From a virus, in the IMG/VR virus record IMGVR_UViG_3300025087_000053, positions 1 to 64,000 of that record: 64,000 bases of DNA, one strand, 5' to 3'. The translations under genes were made by a program, and so were the position numbers. Within the stretch, counting starts at the first letter, position 1; each line of letters begins with the position of its first letter. The notes below the pieces were generated by a model. That model was not told the DNA's origin and searched no databases. It saw only the letters and a list, made by a program, of their open reading frames with translations. Positions 49,165 through 59,223 of this stretch are shown in pieces.

Positions 49165-50341
49165 GTTCTAAAATCCTACTCATCTCTCCAAAATTCTTCC
49201 CTATAGAGAGGTTTATAACATACTTTCCAAAATCTGTAGAAGAGAAAATTTCTTCTATCTCTCTTATTTTATGTTTTTCATTCTTGTCAAAATCTAATAC
49301 AAGACAGTCGTGAATAAGGAAAGCGATATAGCTTCTCATCTTATTCTTTTTCAGACATTCCCAAACTTTTAGTGCCTGCGCAAGAAACAAATCACTCGTT
49401 GTGCTTTGGATAAGATAATTAAAAACAAAATGAAAATCCTCTATTTCTATAGTTCGCCCCAAAGGTGTTTCAATCTTTTTCCCGTCCCAATACTTCTTTA
49501 TTAGTTCTTCTCTGTCAAATATCTTTAAGGAAGCATCTTCTGGGTTATACAGCCAAGAGAAAACTTTCTTTTTTGCTTCTTCTCTGGAAAGTTTACCGCA
49601 AAAGAGGTTTTCTGCATTCCATTGGTGGATATCGTGTTGAGGTTGTTCTTTCCCAAACAAATGTAAAATAGTTCTTATTTCAGCTCCATTTATGTCCAAT
49701 TCGACATAAACATCATTGTTGGGACAAAGAATGTGTCTTTCTTTTTTGGGCAATCTAAGTATCGGAAAAGAACCCGGCCGCTCGCTCAGACGCCCTGTAA
49801 CAGTACCAAAAAGATTATAGTCTATTCTCTGTAGGCTTTTATTTAAAGCGTTCTTTATGTCTTCGTCCGCTTCTGCACAGACGTTAAGTTTTTTAAAGGC
49901 TATGTCCTCTAATAGAAACGACGCCTGTTTAAGCAAATTATAATTCTTTGGCCTTTCGGTCGAATCAATAATCTTTTTTGTTATTTCAGTTCTTTTGGCG
50001 GCAAACTCAAGCAAGAAGTCAAAAGAAAATAAATCAACAAAATTCCTAGAAGTTACTTTTACTTTAGCTGTTTTAATTGCACACTGATATGCGGCCCATG
50101 TTTCATAAAGCTTTTCCCAGTCTCTCCTTTCCTTTTGCGAACATACGTCGACAACCTTTTTATTGGAACAGTACAAAGCGGCGGAGTCAACACAAGGGAA
50201 GGCTCTCGATAGATACCAAGAAAAACTCGGGACTGGAAGATTTCCGGACTCTGAAAGAGATAATACATTAATACTACCATCACAGTAAATAACGTCAGAT
50301 TCACCGTTTTTAGAAGAAAAAAGAACGTCTATGAAATTCAT
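49148..50341 (-). CDS. compact family A DNA polymerase domain
   Basis: 397 residues, containing only a polymerase core. YNLFGTVTGRLSERPG precedes motif A VELDINGAEIR (catalytic Asp and Glu present). A shortened motif B region follows, and motif C reads LIHDCLVLDF, with Cys where most family members have Glu after the catalytic Asp. No 3'-5' or 5'-3' exonuclease domain; the latter is a separate gene at 43518-44477. Since the phage also has DnaE, this enzyme may fill gaps or process Okazaki fragments. Overlaps 48307-49164 by 17 bases. Confidence 0.85.
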   Translation of the reverse strand: MNFIDVLFSSKNGESDVIYCDGSINVLSLSESGNLPVPSFSWYLSRAFPCVDSAALYCSNKKVVDVCSQKERRDWEKLYETWAAYQCAIKTAKVKVTSRNFVDLFSFDFLLEFAAKRTEITKKIIDSTERPKNYNLLKQASFLLEDIAFKKLNVCAEADEDIKNALNKSLQRIDYNLFGTVTGRLSERPGSFPILRLPKKERHILCPNNDVYVELDINGAEIRTILHLFGKEQPQHDIHQWNAENLFCGKLSREEAKKKVFSWLYNPEDASLKIFDREELIKKYWDGKKIETPLGRTIEIEDFHFVFNYLIQSTTSDLFLAQALKVWECLKKNKMRSYIAFLIHDCLVLDFDKNEKHKIREIEEIFSSTDFGKYVINLSIGKNFGEMSRILEHGKKV

Positions 50342-50347
50342 GCTGCC

Positions 50348-51343
50348 TTATCTTGTTTCGGCCTCAAGATATCGCATCGCACGGTCAAAGTCAAGTTCTT
50401 TTAAAAGAGCACAAGATTTCTCAATAATCTTCTTTTTCTTGGCCAAAGACAGCCCCTTATCCGAATACTCCAGCTTTAACCCAAGATAAAGATTAAACCA
50501 AAAACCAACGTCTTTGTCAACATCCTTTTTATTAACGTATTTGCGATAAGAAGCAATAATAACTTCTTTTAGCAAATCCAAGTCTTTATATTTCGCGTCT
50601 TCGAAATATTCTTCAAGTACCGAGTTTTGCTCTGTTTTTTCTATAAAAGGCTTTGCCGCATCAGAATAAAGATTAAACATCAATCTCCATGGAGCGTTTT
50701 TATCTACAGCAAACCCAAATCGGACAGCACAGCTCTGATAAAGGGGATAATTGTCGTCCGACATTAAAACAGTTTTTGGGTAATCGTCTGAATGAGACTT
50801 TTTCATTACCTCTATTCCAAGTCCACTGCAAAGAGGATCACAATACTTGGAATTAATAAAGTCTGTAAACGTAAATGGTAGTTTTGTATTTTCTGAGAGT
50901 GCTATTATCTGTCTTGAGAAGTTAAGAAAATCCTTCTTTTTAAAGAACCCATTCTTAAAAGAGTTGTCTACCAAGTTTGCAAAATAATTTTTGTATTCTT
51001 GCTCGGGGTTTTTATAACCAGAGACAACTTTTATATCTTTGAATTCGCTTTTATCCAAGCATCCGGCCATTTTAACAAACTCTTTCTTAAAGGATTCGTA
51101 AGCCGATACAACAAAACTTACTCCTCTTTCTTTCTTCTTCCCAGAGTCTAAATAAACATCAAACTTATCTTTCTTAGGGATTATAGAAACTCCATTAAAA
51201 CTCTTTCCATAAACTTGATGCCGATAAAGGAAGTCGATATAATATCCGTTTAATTCAAGTCTCTCGTCAAAAAGAGAAAGATATTCTATTCTCTTGTTAA
51301 AAAGAATTCTCGTGGACATGGAGTTTTTTCCATCTGCAACCAT
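50348..51343 (-). CDS. hypothetical protein at the tail/replication boundary
   Basis: 331 residues from ATG 51343 (an in-frame TTG lies four codons upstream). Lys- and aromatic-rich, no membrane segment or named domain. Its overlap with the end of 51345-53642 suggests co-translation with the tail genes. Function unknown. Confidence 0.6.
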   Translation of the reverse strand: MVADGKNSMSTRILFNKRIEYLSLFDERLELNGYYIDFLYRHQVYGKSFNGVSIIPKKDKFDVYLDSGKKKERGVSFVVSAYESFKKEFVKMAGCLDKSEFKDIKVVSGYKNPEQEYKNYFANLVDNSFKNGFFKKKDFLNFSRQIIALSENTKLPFTFTDFINSKYCDPLCSGLGIEVMKKSHSDDYPKTVLMSDDNYPLYQSCAVRFGFAVDKNAPWRLMFNLYSDAAKPFIEKTEQNSVLEEYFEDAKYKDLDLLKEVIIASYRKYVNKKDVDKDVGFWFNLYLGLKLEYSDKGLSLAKKKKIIEKSCALLKELDFDRAMRYLEAETR

Positions 51344-51344
51344 A

Positions 51345-53642
51345 TTATTTTTCAACTCCGTCTACAGAGCTATAACTTTGAGTAGAAGAAACATTACCGT
51401 CGTCTAGGCTTCTAGGAGTTACAGCTCCCTCTTCTTCCCCGACATTGAACCCAATTACCATTTCCGTCATACATGTCAAATTTGTTTTAAAGCTACTAGG
51501 AGTAATCTCACACTCCGTTTTAATTACAGTATAATACCCCAACAATCCAAATCTTCTCGCGTTTGTTTCATTTGCAAGCATTGGAGACGGATGAAGAAAT
51601 ATCTTACTTCCGTTGGTAAAAATGTTATTCCCCATCAACGCCACGTTAGCATCAAAAACGTCCAACAACATCAAACCATCAGAGCTTTCAATGCCTTTTT
51701 TAATCTTTGCCATACGAACGCTTCTTAACGCCTCGTCGCTTCTTTGCGCATATTTTATTTCTTCTGTTATGCCCCGATTTCTCCCCTCATAAAGATGATA
51801 TACTCCATTTTTCTGATCTTTTTCAACATCAATCTTTTTAAAGTGTGCTCCCTCGTAATCAATAGCAAACACAATAAACCACGATTCCTGCTCCGGAGAT
51901 ATTTGTTGATTAGATTCAGATATGACTTTTTTATCTCTCTTCTTGGGAAAAGTTAAAACAGTCGAAGAAAACAAAACTCTTTTGCTTTGAGGATATCTTC
52001 CCAAAAGCCCTTTTGGATGATGTAGGCTGGGTCTAATCAGGCTCTGCAAAAGACCAAAGATAAAGTTCTTCAGGAACACAGAGGGAACTCCGGTCTTAAT
52101 AACGTTTGCTTTAAACCAAGTCAAATAGTTGTTAAGAGATATCGGCAAATCGGCAATAGAAATACTTTTTAACTCTCCTCCGTCGCCTTTTATCGTTATA
52201 TTCCCAAATAAAATCTTCAAATCTTGAAGAATCTTGGGATTGTTGCCCTCTACGATCCTCATCGCAGCATCAACAAGATCTCCAAAAAAGAAATACTTAA
52301 TATCAAATCTTCCATTAATGTAAGACAACTCTGGAGATTGGGAGCTTCCTTGCAATATCTTTTTTGCCTGTTCATCATGGTCGTTTGCATCGGAATTTTG
52401 ATTTTTTGGTATTTTCTCCAAATATGCTTGTTTTTCTTCCGGTGTTAAATCAACCTCAAGATGATACAATACATCCAAAGGCTCCGCTTCAAGAGAATAT
52501 ATTTGATCGTTGCATTTTAACATTTCCAACAAAATCTTGTATGCAGCATATATCTCCTGTTGCCTTAGCTCTTTTATTTCTTCTTGTCGCTTTTTCTCAA
52601 GATCCCTTTCTATAGTTCTAATATCAACGCCCTTTTTTTCTGCTTCGTCGTCCAACTCATATGCTTCAAACTTCAATAACGAATTTTGAAACTTCTTATC
52701 TGCCTCCTTGATGGAATAGAAAATATCTGCATCGGCAGAATTCATCAAGCCTTCCAAAGAAGAAATAAAATCAAAAGTCATTCTCACATAACCAGCTTGA
52801 GCAATCTCCGTTTGATAATTCACAGGAAAAAGCTGCAAGACGATATTGTGAGAATTCAAAGCATCTTTTAATTTCTTTGACAAAAGGGGATTGTTTTGGT
52901 CAAAAGACCAGCCAACATGAGCCTTAACTATAAATGGAGGATTGTTCTTAGCACTTATTCCATAATTCCCCAACCAACCCATTGAGGATCTTTGCTTAAA
53001 CCAAGTAAAATCAGAAAAACCAATTTTATATTCTCCGTCTATTGTCCTCTCTTCGAAAAACTCGTCAAGAGAAGAAAATAATATTGTTAATGACGCCAAG
53101 ATGTTTCTATCCGACGTCGCAAGGTCGGTTCCCTCATAACTCCATTTAAAAGATTCTACACCCGCTCCTCCTCCTCTTGCTTTCTTGTCTTTAAATATCT
53201 TCTCTATGTCCTTTGTATCAATAAAGTTCTTGAAAGTATACTCAACTTCTTTCTTTTTCCCACCTTCCAAAAGAAATACTTTATATAGTCGTATTTTTGG
53301 AACCAAACAGCTTTGTTGAGCAGGAGTCATGTTTAATATTTCTTCTGCTCCTTCTCTTCTTAAAAGCTTGGATATAAAGCTTTCTGAGCTTTCATTTGTG
53401 GTGAGATATAAATGAGATTTTGATTTATTCCTTGTCTCTTGCTGTTGAATTATCTTGTCGAAGTTGGCTGCAATATATTCCTGCTCTCTAAATCCACGAT
53501 AAAAAGCTTCTTGAATCTTTTTAACAGCAGAATCAAAAGACTCTTCCTGCTTTTTTCTTTGTTCTATTGTCGCTTCTGCCGCTCTAATGTCCGAATGCTT
53601 TATGACATTGGGGTCATAAAGATCACCTACTCTTCTTTCCAT
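51345..53642 (-). CDS. large virion (baseplate region) protein, unknown
   Basis: 765 residues. Helical N-terminus (AAEATIEQRKKQEESFDSAVKK), mixed middle with a charged coiled coil (TIERDLEKKRQEEIKELRQQ), and a C-terminal part with Gly/Ser. The position directly downstream of the gp53-like gene and the composition suggest a baseplate or tail structural protein. No family recognised. Confidence 0.6.
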   Translation of the reverse strand: MERRVGDLYDPNVIKHSDIRAAEATIEQRKKQEESFDSAVKKIQEAFYRGFREQEYIAANFDKIIQQQETRNKSKSHLYLTTNESSESFISKLLRREGAEEILNMTPAQQSCLVPKIRLYKVFLLEGGKKKEVEYTFKNFIDTKDIEKIFKDKKARGGGAGVESFKWSYEGTDLATSDRNILASLTILFSSLDEFFEERTIDGEYKIGFSDFTWFKQRSSMGWLGNYGISAKNNPPFIVKAHVGWSFDQNNPLLSKKLKDALNSHNIVLQLFPVNYQTEIAQAGYVRMTFDFISSLEGLMNSADADIFYSIKEADKKFQNSLLKFEAYELDDEAEKKGVDIRTIERDLEKKRQEEIKELRQQEIYAAYKILLEMLKCNDQIYSLEAEPLDVLYHLEVDLTPEEKQAYLEKIPKNQNSDANDHDEQAKKILQGSSQSPELSYINGRFDIKYFFFGDLVDAAMRIVEGNNPKILQDLKILFGNITIKGDGGELKSISIADLPISLNNYLTWFKANVIKTGVPSVFLKNFIFGLLQSLIRPSLHHPKGLLGRYPQSKRVLFSSTVLTFPKKRDKKVISESNQQISPEQESWFIVFAIDYEGAHFKKIDVEKDQKNGVYHLYEGRNRGITEEIKYAQRSDEALRSVRMAKIKKGIESSDGLMLLDVFDANVALMGNNIFTNGSKIFLHPSPMLANETNARRFGLLGYYTVIKTECEITPSSFKTNLTCMTEMVIGFNVGEEEGAVTPRSLDDGNVSSTQSYSSVDGVEK

Positions 53643-53644
53643 CT

Positions 53645-53986
53645 TTATCCCTCAAACATCATCATAACTTTTTCCAACGGCAAAGGAATATAAACTATTT
53701 GTCCAATTGTTAATTGGCAGTCTACTGGAACTTGGTTAAACCAAGCAATCAACCACCATAAAGTAACATCTCCATAGTGTTTATATGCAAGTTTATAATA
53801 CTTGTCCCCGGCTCTCCATGTATGATTAACAACATCAAGTTCTTTTATTTGTTCTTTTGTCGGATATTTCAGTTGAAGAGTTTTGTATTGTAAAATATGC
53901 TTAAGCCCCTTTTTCTTAAGCTCCGAAGCATACATTTCATTTTTGTTGATAACAGGATTTAACCTGCGATAACGAGAGATGGGCAT
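53645..53986 (-). CDS. baseplate protein, gp53/LysM-like
   Basis: 113 residues. HTWRAGDKYYKLAYKHYGDV-TLWWLIAWFN and GQIVYIPLPLE match the LysM-related segment found in T4 gp53-like baseplate wedge proteins and phage tail X-type proteins. A short central motif NQVPVDCQLTIG links the two halves. Start overlaps the stop of 53986-55554. Confidence 0.75.
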   Translation of the reverse strand: MPISRYRRLNPVINKNEMYASELKKKGLKHILQYKTLQLKYPTKEQIKELDVVNHTWRAGDKYYKLAYKHYGDVTLWWLIAWFNQVPVDCQLTIGQIVYIPLPLEKVMMMFEG

Positions 53987-55554
53987 TATTTAACAACCTC
54001 TTTATACGATTCTTTGATTAATCTTCTTAGAAAGGATTCTTTTATTTCTTCTTTCTTGTCCAAATCCCATTTCCTGACGATTCCTGGTGTTTCTTTATTA
54101 TAGTGGTCGGGGTTATGTTGATAAAGAATCTTCACGACCTCAACATGGCCGTTTGCCGAAGCCCATCGGATGGCAGCGTTGTCATCGGCCGAGGGAACAA
54201 CCCTCTTGTCGGAAAGAAGAATCTTCACGACCTCAACATGGCCGTTTGCCGAAGCCACTCGGATGGCAAGGTTGTTACCGGCCGTTGGATCAACCCTCTT
54301 GTCGGAAAGAAGAATCTTCACGACCTCAACCTGGCCGTATTCCGAAGCCCATTGGAAGGCATAGTTGTCATCGGCCGTTGGATCAACCCTTTTGTCGGAA
54401 AGAAGAATCTTCACGACCTCAACATGGCCTTTTGCCGAAGCCCATCGGATGGCAAGGTTGTTACTTGTTCTTACGTTCGCACCCTTCCGAATTAAATCTT
54501 TTACATATTCGAGGTTGGGAGTTTCTTCTTGTTTTACCGCATCTTTTAGCTTGTTGTTTAGCAAACCTTGCCGTTGAATCTGTTTTTCATATTTTAAAAA
54601 CTCTTCGGGGATACCACCCTCCGACATCTCCGCCATCATTTCGATGGAAGGATTATACCCGGCTCGAACAATCTTCATTAGCTTTCGGAGTTCGTCGACA
54701 TTATACGCTTCCGCTTCATCTCTATTGAAAGCCGCAGCAACAAACTTTAGCCAATCGTCATATGTTACTTCCTTCATGTTCTTCTGCATCAAGGAAACAT
54801 ATTTGTTAAATCGGTCTTGACCTCCGATCTCTTCTATTACTTCTCTCGGGGTTTGAAGAAGATTTCCCGTAAATATGCCGCCAGGATATTCGTTCTCTAC
54901 TGTCGTTACGGTTGTTTCGATACCGTCCCCTTGGTCGACAACAGCAAAGTTAATTCTTGAAAACCTGTTACTTATGACGTCTTCCAAAGGAACTGTCTTG
55001 TTTATGACGTTAAAAAAGACGACCCCATCGTTAATCGTATATTGATAGAAATAGTTCTGTCCTTGGGCTGCAATACACCATGGGGTTCCTCGACCCCAAT
55101 AACAAGAGCCCTCCCTCGACAGCAGACGAATCATGATGTATTCATCGTCCTCATAAAGAGTTTGGAAATGTTCCCCTTCGCCACTTTCGGCTGCTTTATA
55201 GGCGGTTTTCTTCTTCTCTTTCCCCTTCGATCTCTCGCTCCGTTGCACGGTTTCGTAATAGTTGATTGCGTCGAAGACTCTTTCAGCCGTTTCGTATTGA
55301 TTAATGTCTTTCTTTTCCAGCCGAGGACCAATCTGATCGAACTTAAGAAATGCGTCCGCAACAAGCTCTTTGCTCTCGTTGCCTTGAAGAGTTCTTTTTA
55401 AAGCCCATTCCAAATACTTCTGTTTGCCCGTCGGATCTTTCGAGGCAAAGAAGTCGATTAGCTCTGTTTGCTCGGGAAGCTTTTCTTTCAGAGAGGAAAT
55501 TTTATCTTCAAGCAAAAGAACATCTTTAACTTCTTCCAAAATTACATATCTCAT
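53986..55554 (-). CDS. virion-region protein with C-terminal ankyrin repeats
   Basis: 522 residues. N-terminal 350 residues contain YWGRGTPWCIAAQGQNYFYQ-YTINDGVVFFN, a pattern I recall from large-phage structural or unknown proteins. From about residue 360 there are four ankyrin repeats nearly identical to those of the genes at 17.0 and 20.6 kb, then the tail YQHNPDHYNKE shared with copy A and a basic C-terminus. The ankyrin block has therefore been copied between accessory genes and a tail-module gene. Probably tail or baseplate-associated or packaged; role unknown. Confidence 0.75.
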   Translation of the reverse strand: MRYVILEEVKDVLLLEDKISSLKEKLPEQTELIDFFASKDPTGKQKYLEWALKRTLQGNESKELVADAFLKFDQIGPRLEKKDINQYETAERVFDAINYYETVQRSERSKGKEKKKTAYKAAESGEGEHFQTLYEDDEYIMIRLLSREGSCYWGRGTPWCIAAQGQNYFYQYTINDGVVFFNVINKTVPLEDVISNRFSRINFAVVDQGDGIETTVTTVENEYPGGIFTGNLLQTPREVIEEIGGQDRFNKYVSLMQKNMKEVTYDDWLKFVAAAFNRDEAEAYNVDELRKLMKIVRAGYNPSIEMMAEMSEGGIPEEFLKYEKQIQRQGLLNNKLKDAVKQEETPNLEYVKDLIRKGANVRTSNNLAIRWASAKGHVEVVKILLSDKRVDPTADDNYAFQWASEYGQVEVVKILLSDKRVDPTAGNNLAIRVASANGHVEVVKILLSDKRVVPSADDNAAIRWASANGHVEVVKILYQHNPDHYNKETPGIVRKWDLDKKEEIKESFLRRLIKESYKEVVK

Positions 55555-56381
55555 TATTTCTTCCCCAACACAACATCTTCTTGAGATTCTTTCACACTAT
55601 CCCCAACAGAAGAATCTGTTGAAAACTTTTCATTATCTGTTCTTTCCTCTGGAAGAACAATGTATCCAAACGGATACCGATTCCCAACCTTATCATCCGA
55701 AAACACAAGAGCCCCATCTTTCGAAGATTTCTTTGTCCATCCTGGAAGATGTGTATGAAGAATATAAAGCATTACAGAAACAGAAATCGTCTTTGGGAAC
55801 GCCTCTGAGTCAAGAGTGCCAAAGAAAAACCCATCGTCTACAACGGGAGCATAATCTATTGCTCCGTCAATATAACATACAACACCACTTGGGATAAGAG
55901 TTGTATTTTTTTCTTCCCCGGTGTCCCCTTCGTTGTTTGTCAAAAAGTTAATAAACTTCGCCTTCATCAGAGGAGGTGCCGAAATCTGTCCGTCTTCATA
56001 AACGGGATAAACCATTCTTTTCAAAACACCAATTTTATACAAATTTAATTTTGCTTCTTCTTCGCTTTCTGCAGGAACATTCCAAGAAATTGTAACTGCT
56101 CGTTCTGTTCCTTTATATATGCTCATCGCATCCATACGACCATATACCTTATTTTTTTCCCATTCAGCAGTATGTGTATCGCGATAATCAGTCAGAAACG
56201 CTTTAAAATCTACTCTTTCTCCCGAAGGAATATGCTGAAATTGGATAATTAACCCTTTCCTCTTTTCAAGGAAATCCGTTCCTTTTACTTCGGGAAGTGA
56301 TATCTGGTCATTCCCCGTAAGCTTAAGACTTCTTCCATCAGAAGATACGCCGTATTGTTCGTCTTTTTTTATCTCTGTCAA
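55554..56381 (-). CDS. baseplate/tail structural protein (TTG start)
   Basis: 275 residues. Start TTG 56381 after a strong GAGGG ribosome-binding site; no ATG occurs for 80 codons. VYGRMDAMSIYKGTERAVTI-SWNVPAESEEEAKLNL and PPLMKAKFINFL match a conserved block I recall from baseplate-hub-associated proteins of large myoviruses. Probably connects tape measure and baseplate. Confidence 0.7.
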   Translation of the reverse strand: MTEIKKDEQYGVSSDGRSLKLTGNDQISLPEVKGTDFLEKRKGLIIQFQHIPSGERVDFKAFLTDYRDTHTAEWEKNKVYGRMDAMSIYKGTERAVTISWNVPAESEEEAKLNLYKIGVLKRMVYPVYEDGQISAPPLMKAKFINFLTNNEGDTGEEKNTTLIPSGVVCYIDGAIDYAPVVDDGFFFGTLDSEAFPKTISVSVMLYILHTHLPGWTKKSSKDGALVFSDDKVGNRYPFGYIVLPEERTDNEKFSTDSSVGDSVKESQEDVVLGKK

Positions 56382-56394
56382 CGATTAGCCCTCG

Positions 56395-58641
56395 TTAGTA
56401 AGCAACCGACCTAGAGTCTATTCTAATTTCTTCATTTATTGTGTCGACAATAATCTTCTTAAATACCTTGCCGTCTAAATTGAGAGAAATATGTACCTCT
56501 TTCCCACTTCCGCCTCTCTTCGCACCATCAAAATTATTTGAAGTAGAACGAAGGCCAGAAATAGATTTGCCAAAAACCCCCAACAAAGCTGCACCCGGAG
56601 CACCTATCATGGCAAACCCGGCCAACGACAAGGCCAAAGCAGACACACCAGAAGCCGTTGAAAGAAGTCCCGCTCCAATATTAAACCAATTCATATTTGA
56701 AAAAGAATCAAAAAACTTTAACATCTTGTCACCGGCCATATCGGCAAAGCCGGTTAAAGAATTAACCATCATGCCGATCCCTTCCGCCGCTTCTCCAATA
56801 CCTTTTGCTGCAACACCAAAAGAAACAAATGTTACAGAAAGAGCCAACAATGTGCCAATAGCCGCTAGTCCAACAGGCCCCATTGCGCCAAGAGTAAACA
56901 ATAAAATTCCTGTACCTACCGTAAACGCTCCCAATGCTCCTACAACTCCCCAAATTTGAGCAGGGTCTAATTCTTTAAACGAAGCTGCAATATTCGAAAT
57001 GCCTTTTGAAGCAATCCACACAGACGCACCAATTGCCAAAATAACCCCCGCCATACTCCACAGACTAGGACCAGCCGCTTTAGCTGCAGCCCCGGTGCTA
57101 GCCATCCCTCCAGCAACCGTACTGCCGCCAGTAGCAGCGCCGCCCCCCCCAAGAACAGAAGCAATACTTTTTAAATTAATAAATAAACTTCCAAAAAAGC
57201 CGACTCCCTTTATGGCAGTTGCAACACCAAAAATGGCCAACAACCCTCCTGGATGTTCAGAAACAAGTGTTTGTATCGTTGTAACTATCTTCTCTAAAGT
57301 GGGATAAATTTTTTCTACTAGGGGAAGAATAGTGTTCCCCAAAGAAACCAAAGTGCTTTTAAGTCTATCCGATAGTGTTCTAGCATCTTGAATCAATTTA
57401 TTCATGTCTGCCTGTTGTTCATTATATTCTTCAAGACCAGCAGAACCGGCATTAAATAGCTTTGCTGTTGTCGCCGTATCTAGTTCCAAAATACCAGCAA
57501 TGGCTTCTTGTTCTTGACGAGTTAATTGCGAAAACTCCAACCCTGTTGCTTCAAATTGCGACATTAGATATGGAAGTTTTTCATCTAAATCTAATGTTAG
57601 CAAATCAACACTATTAACAAGGTTTTGCCCCAACATCGCATTTAATCTACCCGCTGCCGTTGCTGCCCCTTCAAACGTATCAAATTTCTTTGCAGCACTC
57701 ATCAGATCTTCAACAGAAGTTCCCGCATTCCTCGCCTGAATTGCCATGTTTTTAAACACAGACGTCATTCTGTTCCCGTAACTGGCAACCATTGGAGCTG
57801 CGCGAGAGAAAGAAGAAATCATTTCTTTCGGAGGAAGGCCCATGGAAACAGCGGCTTTTACCATGCTCTCTTGCATTTCGAGAGCGCCTTCGGAAGTTTG
57901 ATTTAATGCCTTTGTCGCAAGATTAAGAAATTCTGCACTTTCTTCGGCAGAAATACCCAAATATTCCAACTTCCCCGTGGACATAATAAGTTGTTGCTGA
58001 ATTTGAGCCCCTTCTTTTCTAAAGTCCACCATAGAAGAATAAAGAGCGTTAATAGAAGATTCCGCTTGATCAAAGCCAACACCCCAAGCTTGACCTTTTA
58101 GAACAACGTCATTCATAACAGGCATAAATTTTCTTCCTGTGCCTGTCAGTTTCGCAATAGAAGCGGCAGCATCATCGGACGCCATAACTGCTTCTTGAAA
58201 CCCTCTTACAAATTTATTGCTTATGCCCTTGGAGATTTCGTTGATTCCCGAAATTATAGCTTTTCTTTTTCCTGGCTGAGTAAACAAAGAAAACGTTTTA
58301 ACAATAACTTTATCTAAAAGGGTCATCTCTCGGTTTGTATCCAAGAAGAGATCAAATAATTGTCCATAAGACTCTTTCGATTGCTCTATTAGCTTTATTT
58401 TCTTCTCTAAGAGAGGGATAGATTCCTGCAGGGTTTTTAAATCTTTCTTGTTCTTCTCTATTTCCTGCTCTGTAAGCTTATTAAGCTCCTCTTTCGAGGT
58501 AAGAATTTCAACAAGCGCTTTTCCCCTGTTCCGAGCTAGTTCTAGTAAATCTTTTTCGTGTTTGATAGAGTTTAGATATTCCGAATTTAATTCTTCTTGA
58601 AGTTTAACAGCATTTTGAGATATGGTAGATTTAGTTGCCAT
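56395..58641 (-). CDS. tail tape measure protein
   Basis: 748 residues. Long helical N-terminal half with Lys/Glu coiled coil (KNKKDLKTLQESIPLLEKKI), Ala/Gly-rich hydrophobic segments in the second half (AGVILAIGASVWIAS, AIGTLLALSVTFVSFGVA) that fit membrane insertion during DNA entry, and position between tube/assembly genes and baseplate genes. Determines tail length. The central helical domain is about 400 residues. Confidence 0.88.
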   Translation of the reverse strand: MATKSTISQNAVKLQEELNSEYLNSIKHEKDLLELARNRGKALVEILTSKEELNKLTEQEIEKNKKDLKTLQESIPLLEKKIKLIEQSKESYGQLFDLFLDTNREMTLLDKVIVKTFSLFTQPGKRKAIISGINEISKGISNKFVRGFQEAVMASDDAAASIAKLTGTGRKFMPVMNDVVLKGQAWGVGFDQAESSINALYSSMVDFRKEGAQIQQQLIMSTGKLEYLGISAEESAEFLNLATKALNQTSEGALEMQESMVKAAVSMGLPPKEMISSFSRAAPMVASYGNRMTSVFKNMAIQARNAGTSVEDLMSAAKKFDTFEGAATAAGRLNAMLGQNLVNSVDLLTLDLDEKLPYLMSQFEATGLEFSQLTRQEQEAIAGILELDTATTAKLFNAGSAGLEEYNEQQADMNKLIQDARTLSDRLKSTLVSLGNTILPLVEKIYPTLEKIVTTIQTLVSEHPGGLLAIFGVATAIKGVGFFGSLFINLKSIASVLGGGGAATGGSTVAGGMASTGAAAKAAGPSLWSMAGVILAIGASVWIASKGISNIAASFKELDPAQIWGVVGALGAFTVGTGILLFTLGAMGPVGLAAIGTLLALSVTFVSFGVAAKGIGEAAEGIGMMVNSLTGFADMAGDKMLKFFDSFSNMNWFNIGAGLLSTASGVSALALSLAGFAMIGAPGAALLGVFGKSISGLRSTSNNFDGAKRGGSGKEVHISLNLDGKVFKKIIVDTINEEIRIDSRSVAY

Positions 58642-58644
58642 TTT

Positions 58645-58980
58645 TTATTTCCCAAAAGGCCACTTAATACCTGTTGTCTTCTGAAAAGAATCAACAGCCT
58701 TTGAAAGCCAAGATTTGCTTGCATATGTCTTGGGATTGTCTAGCCCATATTTTGTTATGGAGTCGACATAGCCCTTTTCTCCAGCAATAGCCTTAGAAAA
58801 TAAGTCTACTTGCTCTTTGGTCCCTACAATTTTAACAGGAATGGCAAAATCCGACCCAAATAGTCTTTTAAGAATATTCTGTATTGCCACACCAAGAGAC
58901 CTTGTAAATCTATCCTCGTTTATTTTATCTTTTTCATTTAAATTAATGCGAATTTCTTGTAGTTCTTGGTCTTTTGACAT
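58645..58980 (-). CDS. hypothetical tail-assembly-region protein
   Basis: 111 residues from ATG 58980 (ribosome-binding site GGGAGAACTGTCC). Charged N-terminus, C-terminus SKAVDSFQKTTGIKWPFGK. Placed where tape-measure chaperones usually lie, but no homology was recognised. Confidence 0.6.
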   Translation of the reverse strand: MSKDQELQEIRINLNEKDKINEDRFTRSLGVAIQNILKRLFGSDFAIPVKIVGTKEQVDLFSKAIAGEKGYVDSITKYGLDNPKTYASKSWLSKAVDSFQKTTGIKWPFGK

Positions 58981-59039
58981 GGACAGTTCTCCCAAAAAGA
59001 AAAGATTTCTTTCTCAAATAATTAGTGATTTCTTATTGT

Positions 59040-59216
59040 TTATGGATGATTAAAGCTGGGAGGGCCACTATTTTTCTTTGGCTTCTCTTCTTCCAGCTTT
59101 GCAGATAGTTTCTCGATCAAAAATCTTCTTAATCCAACAGACATATTATAAGACGTTAATATCGAAATATTCCCGTAATATGCCAATAAAAACATCGCCT
59201 CCCAAGCCTTTTCCAC
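59040..59216 (-). CDS. small tail-module protein (GTG start)
   Basis: 58 residues from GTG 59216, starting inside the stop region of 59224-60081 (the longer open frame would overlap it by 70 bases). VEKAWEAMFLLAYYGNISIL-TSYNMSVGLRRFLIEKL is helical and suggestive of a tape-measure chaperone. Start codon uncertain (ATG seven codons in is the alternative). Confidence 0.5.
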   Translation of the reverse strand: MEKAWEAMFLLAYYGNISILTSYNMSVGLRRFLIEKLSAKLEEEKPKKNSGPPSFNHP

Positions 59217-59223
59217 ATATTCA

